Made by a program: the position numbers and the translations under genes. The notes beneath the pieces were generated by a model that worked only from the letters and a program-made list of their open reading frames with translations, made no database searches and had not been told where the DNA came from. A stretch of 64,000 nt of DNA from Paenibacillus flagellatus (GTDB lineage: Bacteria; Bacillota; Bacilli; Paenibacillales; NBRC-103111): NCBI RefSeq assembly GCF_003217775.1, contig NZ_QJVJ01000007.1, positions 62,001 to 126,000 of the forward strand, given 5' to 3'. This document shows positions 46,040-55,140 of the stretch, piece after piece (positions within the stretch are counted from its first letter, which is position 1; each line of letters opens with the position of its first letter).

Positions 46040-49003
46040 ATGAACGTTACAAGGAAGCCGTATGGCGTGGAGGTGACGGAGCCGCTCGGCTTCGGGCACG
46101 AGCCGCAAATCGCGACGATCGATTGGCCGGAGGGGGAGCCGGCCGCGGACCTGCTGAAGGACGAAGCAAGCGGCCGGACGTTCCCGGTGCAGCACGCCTC
46201 GGACCGGCCGGGCAAAGCGTACGTCCGGCTCGCGCTCGATCCGCGGGAGACGCTCCGCCTCAAGCCGTCGGCAGGCCCGGCCGAACCGGCCGCGGACGAG
46301 CGCGGCGAACGGGGGCCGCGCAACGCCATCGCGCCGGAGGGCGGCTCGGTTTATATCGCCAACGGCGCCATCGAGCTCGAGCTGCCGTACGGAGCCGGAC
46401 GAATCGACCCGGCGGAGTGCCGGAAGGCCGACGGCGTTCCGGGCCCGGTACGCCGAATGCGGTCCGCGGGCGGCGTCTGGCGGGGGCGCAGCTTCATCGA
46501 TGGGGGAACGGGAGGAGCTGCCGCGTCCTGGGAAGGGCGCATCCGGGACGGGGGAGCGCTGCGTACCGTGTACGAGTACCGCGTCGCGTTCGGACACGGC
46601 GGACGGTACGAAGCGGTGCTGACGATCGATGCGGGGGAGCGGTTCGTCCGGATCGAGGAAACGTTCGAGACGGCGCCCGGCGCCCAGGTCGTCTGGGACT
46701 TCGCGGGGGACGATTTGCCGGAGACGGCGTACTTGCTCGACCCGACGCCGGGATGCCGGACGAGCCGGCTCCATTACCGGTTCGACCAGCGCCTCGCGCG
46801 GCTTGCCGGATGGACGCAATATTCGCAGCTGCTCGATTTGTCGGACGGCTTCGCGTTCCGGTTCGCGCAAGGGGACGATGCGGTCGGCTTCGTCGCGCTC
46901 GACGGCGGCGATTGGCGGGGCAACCGGCACAACCACGCCGAGCTGTGGATGCGCAGATGGGAGCGCGACGATCCGCGCACGCGCGCGTCCATGCCGTGGG
47001 ACGCGAAGGCCGACTGGACCGGCCATCCCGAGCGCATTCCGGCGAGGGGCGAGAGCGTCGGCGTCCCCCATCTGAACGTCGAGGCGTGGATCGTGCGCGG
47101 CCATCGCCGGTTCGCGCTCGTCGTCGCCGACGCCGGCTTCGTCCTCGACGGCGGGCTGCGCCGGCTGCAGACGCGCCGGGGCGTCGCCACGCTCGACGCG
47201 ATGCTGCGCATGCATCTGGCCCACCCGGCGGGCGAGCGGCCGGTCCGGTCCGCCTTCCGGTACCCGAACGCGGTGCTCGAACGCCATTTCGCCGGCAAGG
47301 CGGCTCCGGACGACGCCGCCCGGAAGGCGTGGATGATCGGCTACTTGCGCGACATGACGGACGGGTTTTGGAACGGGGCGGGAAGCTCGCACGTCAATTG
47401 CGTCGCGGGGCGGATGATCGCGCCCTGCCTGTACCTGTACGAATATATGGCGGAGAGCGGGCTGCTGACGGGGGCGGAGCGGGACGAGGTCCGGGCGAGG
47501 CTGCTGTTTCTCGCGTACTTGTACGCGTCGGACCATTACTACCCCGGAGCCGCGACGATGCTGCCCGTCGGCTCGGACGATACGACGGAGCCGACAATGG
47601 CGGGCATGGCCAACCAAAACTTTTATACCGACATCGTCACCGTGTTCGGCACGGCGGCCCAGACGTTCCCGGACCATCCGGAGGCGGGCGCGTGGCGGGA
47701 CAAGTTCGCGGCGATGTGGAGCCGGCAGAAGGCGTTCCATACGTACCCGGACAGCGGCGTCTGGGAGGAGAGCCATACGTACTACCATCACGTGCTCCAT
47801 ACGGTGCTGCCGATTATGCTCCGGAGAAGGGACGACGGCACCGGGGACGAGTTCGGCGAGCCGTCGTTCCGGCGGTTGGTCGGCGCCTCGCTGCGGCAGC
47901 TCACCCCGCGCGTCGCCGAGTTCGGCGGCGGCCGCCGGCTGGTGCCGTTCGGGGACCATCACGCGACGGACCTGTACGTCCCGCTGTACGCGGACTACGC
48001 CGAGGCGTTCGCGCCGCACGATCCGGCGCTGGCCGGCAAGCTCGCATGGGCGTATCGCGAAATGAACGGCGACCGTCCGCTGCCGATCGGCGAAGTGCCG
48101 GTCGAGTGGGAGGACGAATACGTACAGGGTATCGGGTACATGTTCCGCAGCCGCGAGCCGGACGGCGGCGAGACGCTGCTCGCGCTCCGCAGCGGAAGCG
48201 CCTGGGGGCACCACCACAACGACGAGGCCTCGATCCAGCTGTACGCGAGGGGGCGCGCGCTGATCGTCGATTCGGCGTTCGGCCATGTACAGGATCGCGG
48301 CGACAGGAAGGTCGCCGACAAGGGGCACAGCCGATGGACGCTGCGGGACGCCGAGCCGATCAACTATTTGTTCCGGTTCAACCGGGGCTGGATAGGCGCC
48401 AGCGGGGCGGGAGGACGGTTCCCGTTCGCGACCGCCTTCGATCCCGCGTACCTGTTCACGACCGGCCATCAGCAGTCGCATCCGCTGCGCGAGCCGGTCC
48501 ATCATTTCCGGACGGTCGTCCGGCTGTCGCCGGCGTCGTTCCTGCTCGTCGACTGCTGCGACACGGACGCGGAGCAGATCGTCCGGTTTCACGTCCCCGG
48601 CGTCCGGGATCGGGCGGACCGGCCGGACCGGCCGGAGGTCGAGGCGGCCGTCGGCGACGCGACGCTCTCGATCGTCCCGCTGCGCGCCGGGGCGTACCGG
48701 CTGGAGACGGCGGAGGACCGGGATCGGGCGACGGGAAGGCTCGCGACGACCGAGTACGCGTTCCACGTCGGCCGGGGCCGGCTGCACGCGTTCTGGATCA
48801 CGGTGCGTCCGGCGGGCTCGGCCGCTCCGTACGCGACGGCGGATGGCGACGCCTACGCGCTGCGCGACGCGGCATCGGAGACGGAGGCGGCGTTCGACGT
48901 AGGAGGCGAAGGCGGCGCGACGGCGGTGCTGCTGGTAAGGGATTTGAAGACGGGAGAAACGGCGTCGGTGCCGCTGTCCGACCCGTCCGCCGGGCGTCCG
49001 TGA
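46040..49003 (+). CDS. Cytoplasmic heparinase II/III-like polysaccharide lyase
   Basis: This probable lyase has 987 residues and no signal peptide, so it acts inside the cell on imported oligosaccharides. The ATG at 46040 has AAGCGGGTG 9 bp upstream; GTG 46028 is an alternative start. An N-terminal beta domain covers about 1-400. An alpha-helical toroid (about 420-680) has the motif WEESHTYYHHVLH. A C-terminal beta-sandwich has GSAWGHHHNDEASIQLYA, close to the heparinase II/III signature with its catalytic His and Asn/Asp residues. It shares spaced toroid motifs with the secreted protein at 1736. It is driven by a promoter nearly identical to that of the next operon. Confidence 0.85.
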   Translation: MNVTRKPYGVEVTEPLGFGHEPQIATIDWPEGEPAADLLKDEASGRTFPVQHASDRPGKAYVRLALDPRETLRLKPSAGPAEPAADERGERGPRNAIAPEGGSVYIANGAIELELPYGAGRIDPAECRKADGVPGPVRRMRSAGGVWRGRSFIDGGTGGAAASWEGRIRDGGALRTVYEYRVAFGHGGRYEAVLTIDAGERFVRIEETFETAPGAQVVWDFAGDDLPETAYLLDPTPGCRTSRLHYRFDQRLARLAGWTQYSQLLDLSDGFAFRFAQGDDAVGFVALDGGDWRGNRHNHAELWMRRWERDDPRTRASMPWDAKADWTGHPERIPARGESVGVPHLNVEAWIVRGHRRFALVVADAGFVLDGGLRRLQTRRGVATLDAMLRMHLAHPAGERPVRSAFRYPNAVLERHFAGKAAPDDAARKAWMIGYLRDMTDGFWNGAGSSHVNCVAGRMIAPCLYLYEYMAESGLLTGAERDEVRARLLFLAYLYASDHYYPGAATMLPVGSDDTTEPTMAGMANQNFYTDIVTVFGTAAQTFPDHPEAGAWRDKFAAMWSRQKAFHTYPDSGVWEESHTYYHHVLHTVLPIMLRRRDDGTGDEFGEPSFRRLVGASLRQLTPRVAEFGGGRRLVPFGDHHATDLYVPLYADYAEAFAPHDPALAGKLAWAYREMNGDRPLPIGEVPVEWEDEYVQGIGYMFRSREPDGGETLLALRSGSAWGHHHNDEASIQLYARGRALIVDSAFGHVQDRGDRKVADKGHSRWTLRDAEPINYLFRFNRGWIGASGAGGRFPFATAFDPAYLFTTGHQQSHPLREPVHHFRTVVRLSPASFLLVDCCDTDAEQIVRFHVPGVRDRADRPDRPEVEAAVGDATLSIVPLRAGAYRLETAEDRDRATGRLATTEYAFHVGRGRLHAFWITVRPAGSAAPYATADGDAYALRDAASETEAAFDVGGEGGATAVLLVRDLKTGETASVPLSDPSAGRP

Positions 49004-49033
49004 CCGGCACGGAAGGCCACGGCCAGGCGATGG

Positions 49034-49095
49034 TAAACAGATTGAAGCTATTCAAAAAATCGTCTATTCGTCCGCAATCCGTCGTTTGCCATAAT
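49034..49095 (+). promoter_or_regulatory. Regulon promoter B before the 15-kb ABC/glycan operon
   Basis: TAAAC at 49034, CTATTCG with -35-like TTCGTC at 49067-49072, a 17-bp spacer and -10 CATAAT at 49090-49095. The blocks GGTAAACAGATT, ATCGTCTATTCG and CGTCGTTTGCCATAATG are identical to those of promoter A, while the 15- and 9-base stretches between them differ. That pattern marks the blocks as protein contacts. Confidence 0.8.
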
Positions 49096-49182
49096 GAGGA
49101 GGAGGCCGGATAGCGGGCGTTCGGGCTTCGAGCCGTCGCCCGGACGCCGGCTTGTACGGCACGACGGAAGAGGAGGATCGAT

Positions 49183-50310
49183 ATGGCAAGCGTGCAGCTC
49201 CATCATGTGTGGAAGCGGTATCCCCACAGCTCCCAAGCCGTAGTGAAGGACGTCCATCTGGAAATCGCGGACAAGGAGTTCGTCGTTTTCGTCGGTCCGT
49301 CCGGCTGCGGCAAATCGACGACGCTGCGGATGATCGCGGGACTCGAGGATATTAGCGAGGGAGACATTTCGATCGGCGGCGAGGTGGTCAACGATTTGCC
49401 GCCGAAGTCGCGGGATATCGCCATGGTGTTTCAAAATTACGCGCTGTACCCGAACCTGAGCGTGTTCGAAAATATGGCGTTCGGCCTGCGCCTCCGCAAA
49501 GTCGGCAAAGCCGACATCGATACGGCGGTGAAGCGGGCGTCGCGAACGCTCGACATCGAGCCGTTCCTGAACCGCAAGCCGCGGCAGCTGTCCGGCGGGC
49601 AGCGGCAGCGCGTGGCGCTCGGGCGGGCGATCGTGCGCAGCCCGAAAGTGTTTCTGATGGACGAACCGCTGTCCAACCTGGACGCGAAGCTGCGCGTGCA
49701 TATGCGCGCGGAAATTATTCGGCTGCACCGCGATCTGGAGACGACGTTCGTCTACGTCACGCACGACCAGACGGAAGCGATGACGATGGGGACGCGCATC
49801 GTCGTCATGAAGGACGGCGTCGTGCAGCAGGTCGACACGCCGGAGCGGGTGTACAACCGGCCCGCCAACCTGTTCGTCGCCGGCTTCATCGGGGCGCCGC
49901 CGATGAACTTCGTGGACGGCCGCATCGCGGACGAAGACGGGACGCTCTACTTCCATACGAAGCGGCTCAAGCTGCCGATCCCGGACCGCGTCGCCCGCGA
50001 GCTGCGGGAGTCGGCCGCCGGTGCGGGCACCGGCGCGGGGCTGCGGCACGTGACGCTCGGGCTTCGCCCGGAGCACCTCGGCTTGGCCGGCGTCTCTCCG
50101 TCCGCCGCCCGGTTCGGCGGGACGGTCGACGTCGCGGAGCTGATGGGCGCCGACCGGTACTTGTACGTCAATACCGGCGAGCAGCTGCTGACGGTGCGGA
50201 CCGACGCGCGAATCCGGGCGTACCCCGGCGAGAAGGTCGAGGTGGCGGCCGATATGGAATGCGCGCTCTTTTTCCGGCCGGACACGGGAGAAAGGATCGG
50301 GGACCGGTGA
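49183..50310 (+). CDS. ABC importer ATPase (MsmX/UgpC-type)
   Basis: This cytoplasmic ATPase of a carbohydrate importer has 375 residues. Walker A is GPSGCGKST, the Q-loop is in VFQNYALYPNLSV, the signature is LSGGQRQRVALGRA, Walker B is VFLMDEPLSNLDAKL, and the switch His is in YVTHDQTEAMTMG. The C-terminal third is the MOI/TOBE-like OB-fold regulatory domain typical of MalK, UgpC and MsmX. GAGGAGG precedes the start. It is the only ABC ATPase gene in the window and heads the operon. In Bacillus subtilis, MsmX energises several importers, and this protein probably does the same for the eight permeases here. Confidence 0.96.
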   Translation: MASVQLHHVWKRYPHSSQAVVKDVHLEIADKEFVVFVGPSGCGKSTTLRMIAGLEDISEGDISIGGEVVNDLPPKSRDIAMVFQNYALYPNLSVFENMAFGLRLRKVGKADIDTAVKRASRTLDIEPFLNRKPRQLSGGQRQRVALGRAIVRSPKVFLMDEPLSNLDAKLRVHMRAEIIRLHRDLETTFVYVTHDQTEAMTMGTRIVVMKDGVVQQVDTPERVYNRPANLFVAGFIGAPPMNFVDGRIADEDGTLYFHTKRLKLPIPDRVARELRESAAGAGTGAGLRHVTLGLRPEHLGLAGVSPSAARFGGTVDVAELMGADRYLYVNTGEQLLTVRTDARIRAYPGEKVEVAADMECALFFRPDTGERIGDR

Positions 50311-53300
50311 ACGGACGACGGTTGCGAACGGCGGCGCTCGCCCTGCTGTCCGTCGTCTTCGTCGCCCTGGCCGCGGGCTCGTCCGCTCCCGCATCCGGCG
50401 CACGGAGCGCGGCGACGGGCGCGGCCGGTATGGAGGAGCGGTACGGAGAAGCGTTTCTGTACGACGGCGGCGGACCCGACACCTATGCGGCCAAGCTGAA
50501 CGGCTGGCGCAAGCAGGGCTACAAGGACGTCCCGCCCGGCGTGTCGGTCGGCATCGAGGCGGCGGACTACACGGCCGCATCGCCCGATGCGGCGCTGTCG
50601 GTGTCGGCGCTGGAGGGCGAATCCCGGGCGCTCAAGTGGGAGAGCGGCGGGGGCTACGCGGAATACCGGTTCCGCGTGCCGGAGAGCGGGCTATACCGGC
50701 TGAGCGTGACGTACTTCCCGCTCGCGGGCAAAGACCGCGACAGCCGCGCGGACATCATCCGCACGCTGACGATCGACGGAGCGCTGCCGTTCGAGGAGGC
50801 GCGGCTCGTCACGATGAAGCGGCTGTGGAAGGACGACCCGTACCCGCCGCTGCGCGACGAGTACGGCAACGAAATCCGGCCGAAGCAGGAGCAGCTCCGC
50901 GAGTGGATCGAATGGGACGTGTCCGATTATATGAACGAATACCCGGAGCCGCACCGGTTTTATTTGGAGAAGGGCGAGCACGTCATGCGTCTGGAAGGGG
51001 TTCAGGAGGAGGTCGCATTCGCCCGCTTCGTCTTCCGGTCGCCGGAGCCGATTCCGTCCTACGCGGACGTGAAGGAGGCGTACGAGCGCGAGGCGAAGGG
51101 GCAGAATCCGTTTTTGGCCGAGATCCAGGCGGAGCGGATGGAGCGGAAGTCGGACCCGGTCGTCCAGATCGCGATGTCCGCGGAGTCGTCCGTCCGCCCG
51201 GAGGCGCTGGACACGATCGTCTATAACATGATGGGCGGCTGGAAATGGGGACGGCGCGGCGCGTGGGCCGAATGGACGTTCGAGGTGCCGGCCGACGGCT
51301 ACTACACGATCGCGCCGGTCTACGAGCAGCAGTTCGTCCGCGGGCGGAACGTATTCCGGACCGTATCGGTCGACGGCAAGGTGCCGTACCGCGAGCTGCT
51401 CGAGGTGCCGTTCCGCTACGGCGACTGGCAGGGTGGGCCGCTTGCGGACGGCGAAGGGGACGCGATGCTGTTCAAGCTGTCGCAGGGCAAGCATACGCTG
51501 CGCATGCGCGTCAACGTGTCTCCCCACCGGCCGGCGCTCGACGCCGTCGAATCGGCCATCGTGCGGCTTCGCGGCATCGGCGACGACGTAAGGGCGGCGA
51601 CCGGCGTCGCGAACGACAGTTTGATCGACAAAGGAATGAACTGGCGGCTCGACGAGTCGATCCCCGATCTGGGCGACCGGCTGAACGGCGTCGCGGACGA
51701 CTTGAGACGGACGCGCGACTATTTGACCGAGCTGCACGGCGACAAGCTGGAGAGCGGCTACAGCTTCACGAGTCTCATCCGCGACCTCGAGACGTTCAAG
51801 GCGGACCCGAACAAGCTCGTCAACAGCCTGCAGCGGTTCGGCTCGGTGCAGGAGCAGCTGTCGGCGATGGTGAGCGGCTTGACCGAGCAGCCGCTTCACC
51901 TCGACCGCATCTACGTGGCCACCCCGCAGCAGAAGCTGCCGCCGTTCAAGGCGACGTGGTGGGGCAGCGTCAAAAGCTCGCTCTCCCGCTTCGTGCTGAC
52001 GTTCACCGGCAACTTCGCCGCGCAGGGGCGAAACGACAAGGACGCGATCGACGTCTGGGTGCAGCGGGGGCGGGACTACGTCAATCTGATTCAGGAGATG
52101 GTCGACCAGGAGTTCACGCCGCAGACCGGCATTAAGGTGAACGTCAATTTGATGCCCAACCCGCAAATGCTCATCCTCGGCAACGCGGCCGGCATACAGC
52201 CCGACGTGGCGCTCGGGCTCGCGGAAGGGACGCCGATCGACTTCGCGATGCGCAACGCGCTCGTCAACCTGAACCGGTTTCCCGACTACGCGCAGGTGTC
52301 GAAACGGTTTTTGCCCGGGGCGCTCATGCCGTTCCATTACGACGGCGGCGACTGGGCGCTGCCGGAGGTGCAGTCGTTCAACATGATGTTTTACCGCAAG
52401 GACGTGCTGAAGAAGCTGAACGTCTCCGTTCCGCAGACGTGGGACGACGTGTACGCCCTGCTGCCGACGCTGCAGCAAAACCGGATGAACTTCTACCTGC
52501 CGCCGGAGGATCTGCTGCCGTTTCTGTACCAGCGCGGGGGCGGCTACTATTCGCCGGACGGTCTCCGGTCCGGCCTCGATAAGCCGGAGGCGTTCGAGGC
52601 GTTCCGCCAGCTGACCGACTTTTTCGTCGTGTACGGTCTCGACCGGCAGGCCAACTTCTACCAGCATTTCCGCTACGGCACGATGCCGATCGGCATCGCC
52701 GACCTGAACACGTACCTGCTGCTGACGGTGGCCGCACCCGAGCTGACGGGGCAGTGGGCGATCGCGCCCATACCCGGAACGCCGGACGGCAAAGGCCGCA
52801 TCGCGCGGTGGGCCGGAGGGGCGCTGCAGTCCGGCGTCATCTTCCGGTCGAGCGACCGGCAGGACGACGCGTGGCAGTTTCTGAAATGGTGGACGTCGGA
52901 TACGGTGCAGACGCAGTTCGGCGTCGATCTGGAGACGATCAACGGGCTCGAATACCGGTGGAATACGGCCAACATGAACGCGTTCCGCCGCCAGATGTGG
53001 CCGAAGGAGGACTTGGACCGCATCCTGGAGCAGCTTCGATGGTACAAGGACGTCCCGCGCGTGCCCGGGGAATATTTTACCGACCGGCAGTACAAATTCG
53101 CCTGGAACCGAACGGTCGTGGACGGGGACAGCTCGCGCGACGCGCTGGAGACGGCGGCGTTCGAAATCAACAAGGAGCTGCTCCGCAAGCAGCGCGAGTT
53201 CGGGTTCGTCGACGGCACGGGGCGGACGGTCCGCACGCTGGACGTACCCGACGTAAGCGAGCCGTGGGACGGCAGGACGGGAGGCGACGATAACCGATGA
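50307..53300 (+). CDS. Very large solute-binding protein with N-terminal beta-sandwich (CBM-like) domains
   Basis: This 997-residue exported protein is more than twice the usual length for its class. It begins with GTG at 50307, overlapping the ATPase stop by 4 bp. The signal peptide ends ALAAGSS: the lipobox Cys position is Ser, so no lipid anchor is predicted. Two CBM-like beta-sandwich modules (about 55-255 and 285-430, e.g. YAEYRFRVPESGLYRLSVTY) precede a helical linker. A family 1 solute-binding fold follows at about 580-960, with motifs MMFYRKDVLKKLNV and PQTWDDVYALLP. It would capture the ligand for the permeases at 53297 and 54280, perhaps while holding polymer. How it stays at the membrane is unclear. 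Confidence 0.88.
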   Translation: MNGRRLRTAALALLSVVFVALAAGSSAPASGARSAATGAAGMEERYGEAFLYDGGGPDTYAAKLNGWRKQGYKDVPPGVSVGIEAADYTAASPDAALSVSALEGESRALKWESGGGYAEYRFRVPESGLYRLSVTYFPLAGKDRDSRADIIRTLTIDGALPFEEARLVTMKRLWKDDPYPPLRDEYGNEIRPKQEQLREWIEWDVSDYMNEYPEPHRFYLEKGEHVMRLEGVQEEVAFARFVFRSPEPIPSYADVKEAYEREAKGQNPFLAEIQAERMERKSDPVVQIAMSAESSVRPEALDTIVYNMMGGWKWGRRGAWAEWTFEVPADGYYTIAPVYEQQFVRGRNVFRTVSVDGKVPYRELLEVPFRYGDWQGGPLADGEGDAMLFKLSQGKHTLRMRVNVSPHRPALDAVESAIVRLRGIGDDVRAATGVANDSLIDKGMNWRLDESIPDLGDRLNGVADDLRRTRDYLTELHGDKLESGYSFTSLIRDLETFKADPNKLVNSLQRFGSVQEQLSAMVSGLTEQPLHLDRIYVATPQQKLPPFKATWWGSVKSSLSRFVLTFTGNFAAQGRNDKDAIDVWVQRGRDYVNLIQEMVDQEFTPQTGIKVNVNLMPNPQMLILGNAAGIQPDVALGLAEGTPIDFAMRNALVNLNRFPDYAQVSKRFLPGALMPFHYDGGDWALPEVQSFNMMFYRKDVLKKLNVSVPQTWDDVYALLPTLQQNRMNFYLPPEDLLPFLYQRGGGYYSPDGLRSGLDKPEAFEAFRQLTDFFVVYGLDRQANFYQHFRYGTMPIGIADLNTYLLLTVAAPELTGQWAIAPIPGTPDGKGRIARWAGGALQSGVIFRSSDRQDDAWQFLKWWTSDTVQTQFGVDLETINGLEYRWNTANMNAFRRQMWPKEDLDRILEQLRWYKDVPRVPGEYFTDRQYKFAWNRTVVDGDSSRDALETAAFEINKELLRKQREFGFVDGTGRTVRTLDVPDVSEPWDGRTGGDDNR

Positions 53301-54280
53301 GCGAAATGAAAATCGTGCCGTCGGCGCGGACGCGGGCGGCTCCGGCCCCGGCGTTCCGCCCCGCAAGCAAGCTGCGGACGTTCGGGAGGGAGCTGTGGGC
53401 CGACCGGTACTCGTACTTGTTCCTCGCCCCGTTCGTCATCTGCTTCACGCTGTTCATCGTCGTGCCGGTCGCGATGGCGATGCTGCTGTCGCTCACCCAT
53501 TTCAACGTAATCGAATTTCCGAAATGGGCCGGTCTCGCCAACTTCCGCGACCTGCTTACGCAGGACGACGTCTTTTACCGGTACGCCATCCCGAACACGT
53601 TTCTGTACGCGGTGATCTGCGGTCCGGGCGGGTACGCGCTCAGCTTCCTGCTCGCCTGGCTCGTGTCGCAGCTGCCGAACCGGGCGAAAGGAATTTACAC
53701 GCTCGTGCTCTATTCGCCGTCGATGACGATGGGGGTGGCGATGGCGGTCGTCTGGATGATCGTCTTCAGCGGCGACCGGCTCGGCTACCTGAACAGCGTC
53801 CTGCTGGAGTGGGGGCTGATCGACCAGCCGAAGCTGTGGACGAAGGATAAGGACCTGCTCATGCCGATCATGATCGGCATTACGCTCTGGTCGAGCATGG
53901 GCGTCGGCTTCCTGGCGATGCTGGCCGGCATATCCAACGTCAACAAGGAGCTGTACGAGGCCGGGAAAATCGACGGCATCCGCAGCCGTCTGCAGGAAAT
54001 TTGGTACATCACGATTCCGTCGGTCAAGCCGCAAATGCTGTTCGCCGCCGTCATGACCGTCGTCGGGACGCTCAAGTCCGGCGGGCTCGGCGCGCAGCTG
54101 TCGGAGACGAACCCGACGCCGCAATACGCGGGGCACTTGATCTTGAACCATATCGACGATTACGGCTTCATCCGGTACGAGATGGGCTACGCGGCCGCCA
54201 TATCGGTCGTGCTGCTCGTGCTCATGTACGCGGTGAACCGGCTGTTCACGAAACTGTTCGACAGCAAGGGGGAATTGTAA
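53297..54280 (+). CDS. Sugar ABC importer permease (MalF/LacF-type)
   Basis: This membrane permease subunit has 327 residues. ATG at 53297 overlaps the binding-protein stop by 4 bp. After a charged N-terminus there are about six transmembrane segments. The EAA loop reads YEAGKIDGIRSRLQEIW. The segment FLAPFVICFTLFIVVPVAMA is the usual first transmembrane helix of MalF-like subunits. Its stop shares one base with the start of the next permease. It works with the 54280 permease, the 49183 ATPase and the large binding protein. Confidence 0.94.
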   Translation: MSEMKIVPSARTRAAPAPAFRPASKLRTFGRELWADRYSYLFLAPFVICFTLFIVVPVAMAMLLSLTHFNVIEFPKWAGLANFRDLLTQDDVFYRYAIPNTFLYAVICGPGGYALSFLLAWLVSQLPNRAKGIYTLVLYSPSMTMGVAMAVVWMIVFSGDRLGYLNSVLLEWGLIDQPKLWTKDKDLLMPIMIGITLWSSMGVGFLAMLAGISNVNKELYEAGKIDGIRSRLQEIWYITIPSVKPQMLFAAVMTVVGTLKSGGLGAQLSETNPTPQYAGHLILNHIDDYGFIRYEMGYAAAISVVLLVLMYAVNRLFTKLFDSKGEL

Positions 54281-55125
54281 TGCGGCGGCCCGACGGTTTC
54301 CAAATCGCGCTGCTCGCGCTCATGACGCTGCTCGCCGTCGTGATGGCGCTGCCGATCGTGTACATTTTCAATCACGCGTTCAAGCCGTACCACGAGCTGT
54401 TCGCCTATCCGCCGACGTTCTGGGTGCGCTCGCCGACGCTGGATAACTGGCACGACCTGCTCGCCGCGGCGCAGCAGTCGTTCGTTCCGTTCACCCGGTA
54501 TTTGTTCAACAGCGTCCTCGTCGCGGCCGTCATGGTCGCGGCCACGGTGCTGATCAGCAGCATGGGCGCGTACCCGCTGTCGAAGCACAAGTTCAAGGGG
54601 AAGAAGCTGCTGTTCTCGGCGATCGTCCTGTCGCTCATGTTCGCCCCGGAGGCGGTCGGCATTCCGCGGTATTTGGTCGTCAGCGAGCTCGGCCTGATGA
54701 ACCGGTTTCTCGGCCATATCGTGCCGAATTTGGCGATGCCGGTCGGCGTCTTCCTGATGAAGCAGTTCATGGACCAGGTGCCCGACGAGCTGATCGAGGC
54801 GGCGAAGCTGGACGGGGCGCGGGAATTCGCCATCTTCGCGCGGATCGTCATGCCGGTGTGCATGCCGGCCGTCGCGACGATCTCCATCCTGACGTTCCAG
54901 GCGACGTGGGGCGACGCGGGACCGTCCTCGCTGTACATGCAGGACGAGACGCTGAAGACGCTGCCGTTCTACATCGACACGCTGACGAACGGGCTCGCCA
55001 ACTCGGTGGCGGGGCAGGGCCGAGCCGCCATGGCGACGATGCTCATGTTTCTCGTCAACTTCATCATCTTCCTGACGCTTCAGAAAAAAGTCATCGACAC
55101 GATGGCGCATTCCGGCATCAAGTAG
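54280..55125 (+). CDS. Carbohydrate ABC importer permease (MalG-type)
   Basis: This second permease subunit has 281 residues. The start at 54280 overlaps the previous stop in TAATG and follows AAGGGGG. There are six transmembrane segments. The EAA loop is IEAAKLDGAREFAIFARIVM. A long segment ending QKKVIDTMAHSGIK gives the typical MalG C-terminus. With the preceding gene it completes the first full importer of the operon. The gene after it, 15 bp on, is not an ABC component. Confidence 0.94.
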   Translation: MRRPDGFQIALLALMTLLAVVMALPIVYIFNHAFKPYHELFAYPPTFWVRSPTLDNWHDLLAAAQQSFVPFTRYLFNSVLVAAVMVAATVLISSMGAYPLSKHKFKGKKLLFSAIVLSLMFAPEAVGIPRYLVVSELGLMNRFLGHIVPNLAMPVGVFLMKQFMDQVPDELIEAAKLDGAREFAIFARIVMPVCMPAVATISILTFQATWGDAGPSSLYMQDETLKTLPFYIDTLTNGLANSVAGQGRAAMATMLMFLVNFIIFLTLQKKVIDTMAHSGIK

Positions 55126-55140
55126 AAAGGGGAACGGACC

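Noticed and set aside
46123-49113. 996-codon open frame overlapping the heparinase-like gene
   Set aside because: The product is Arg/Ala/Gly-rich. The alternative frame carries the heparinase motifs and starts downstream of a matched promoter.
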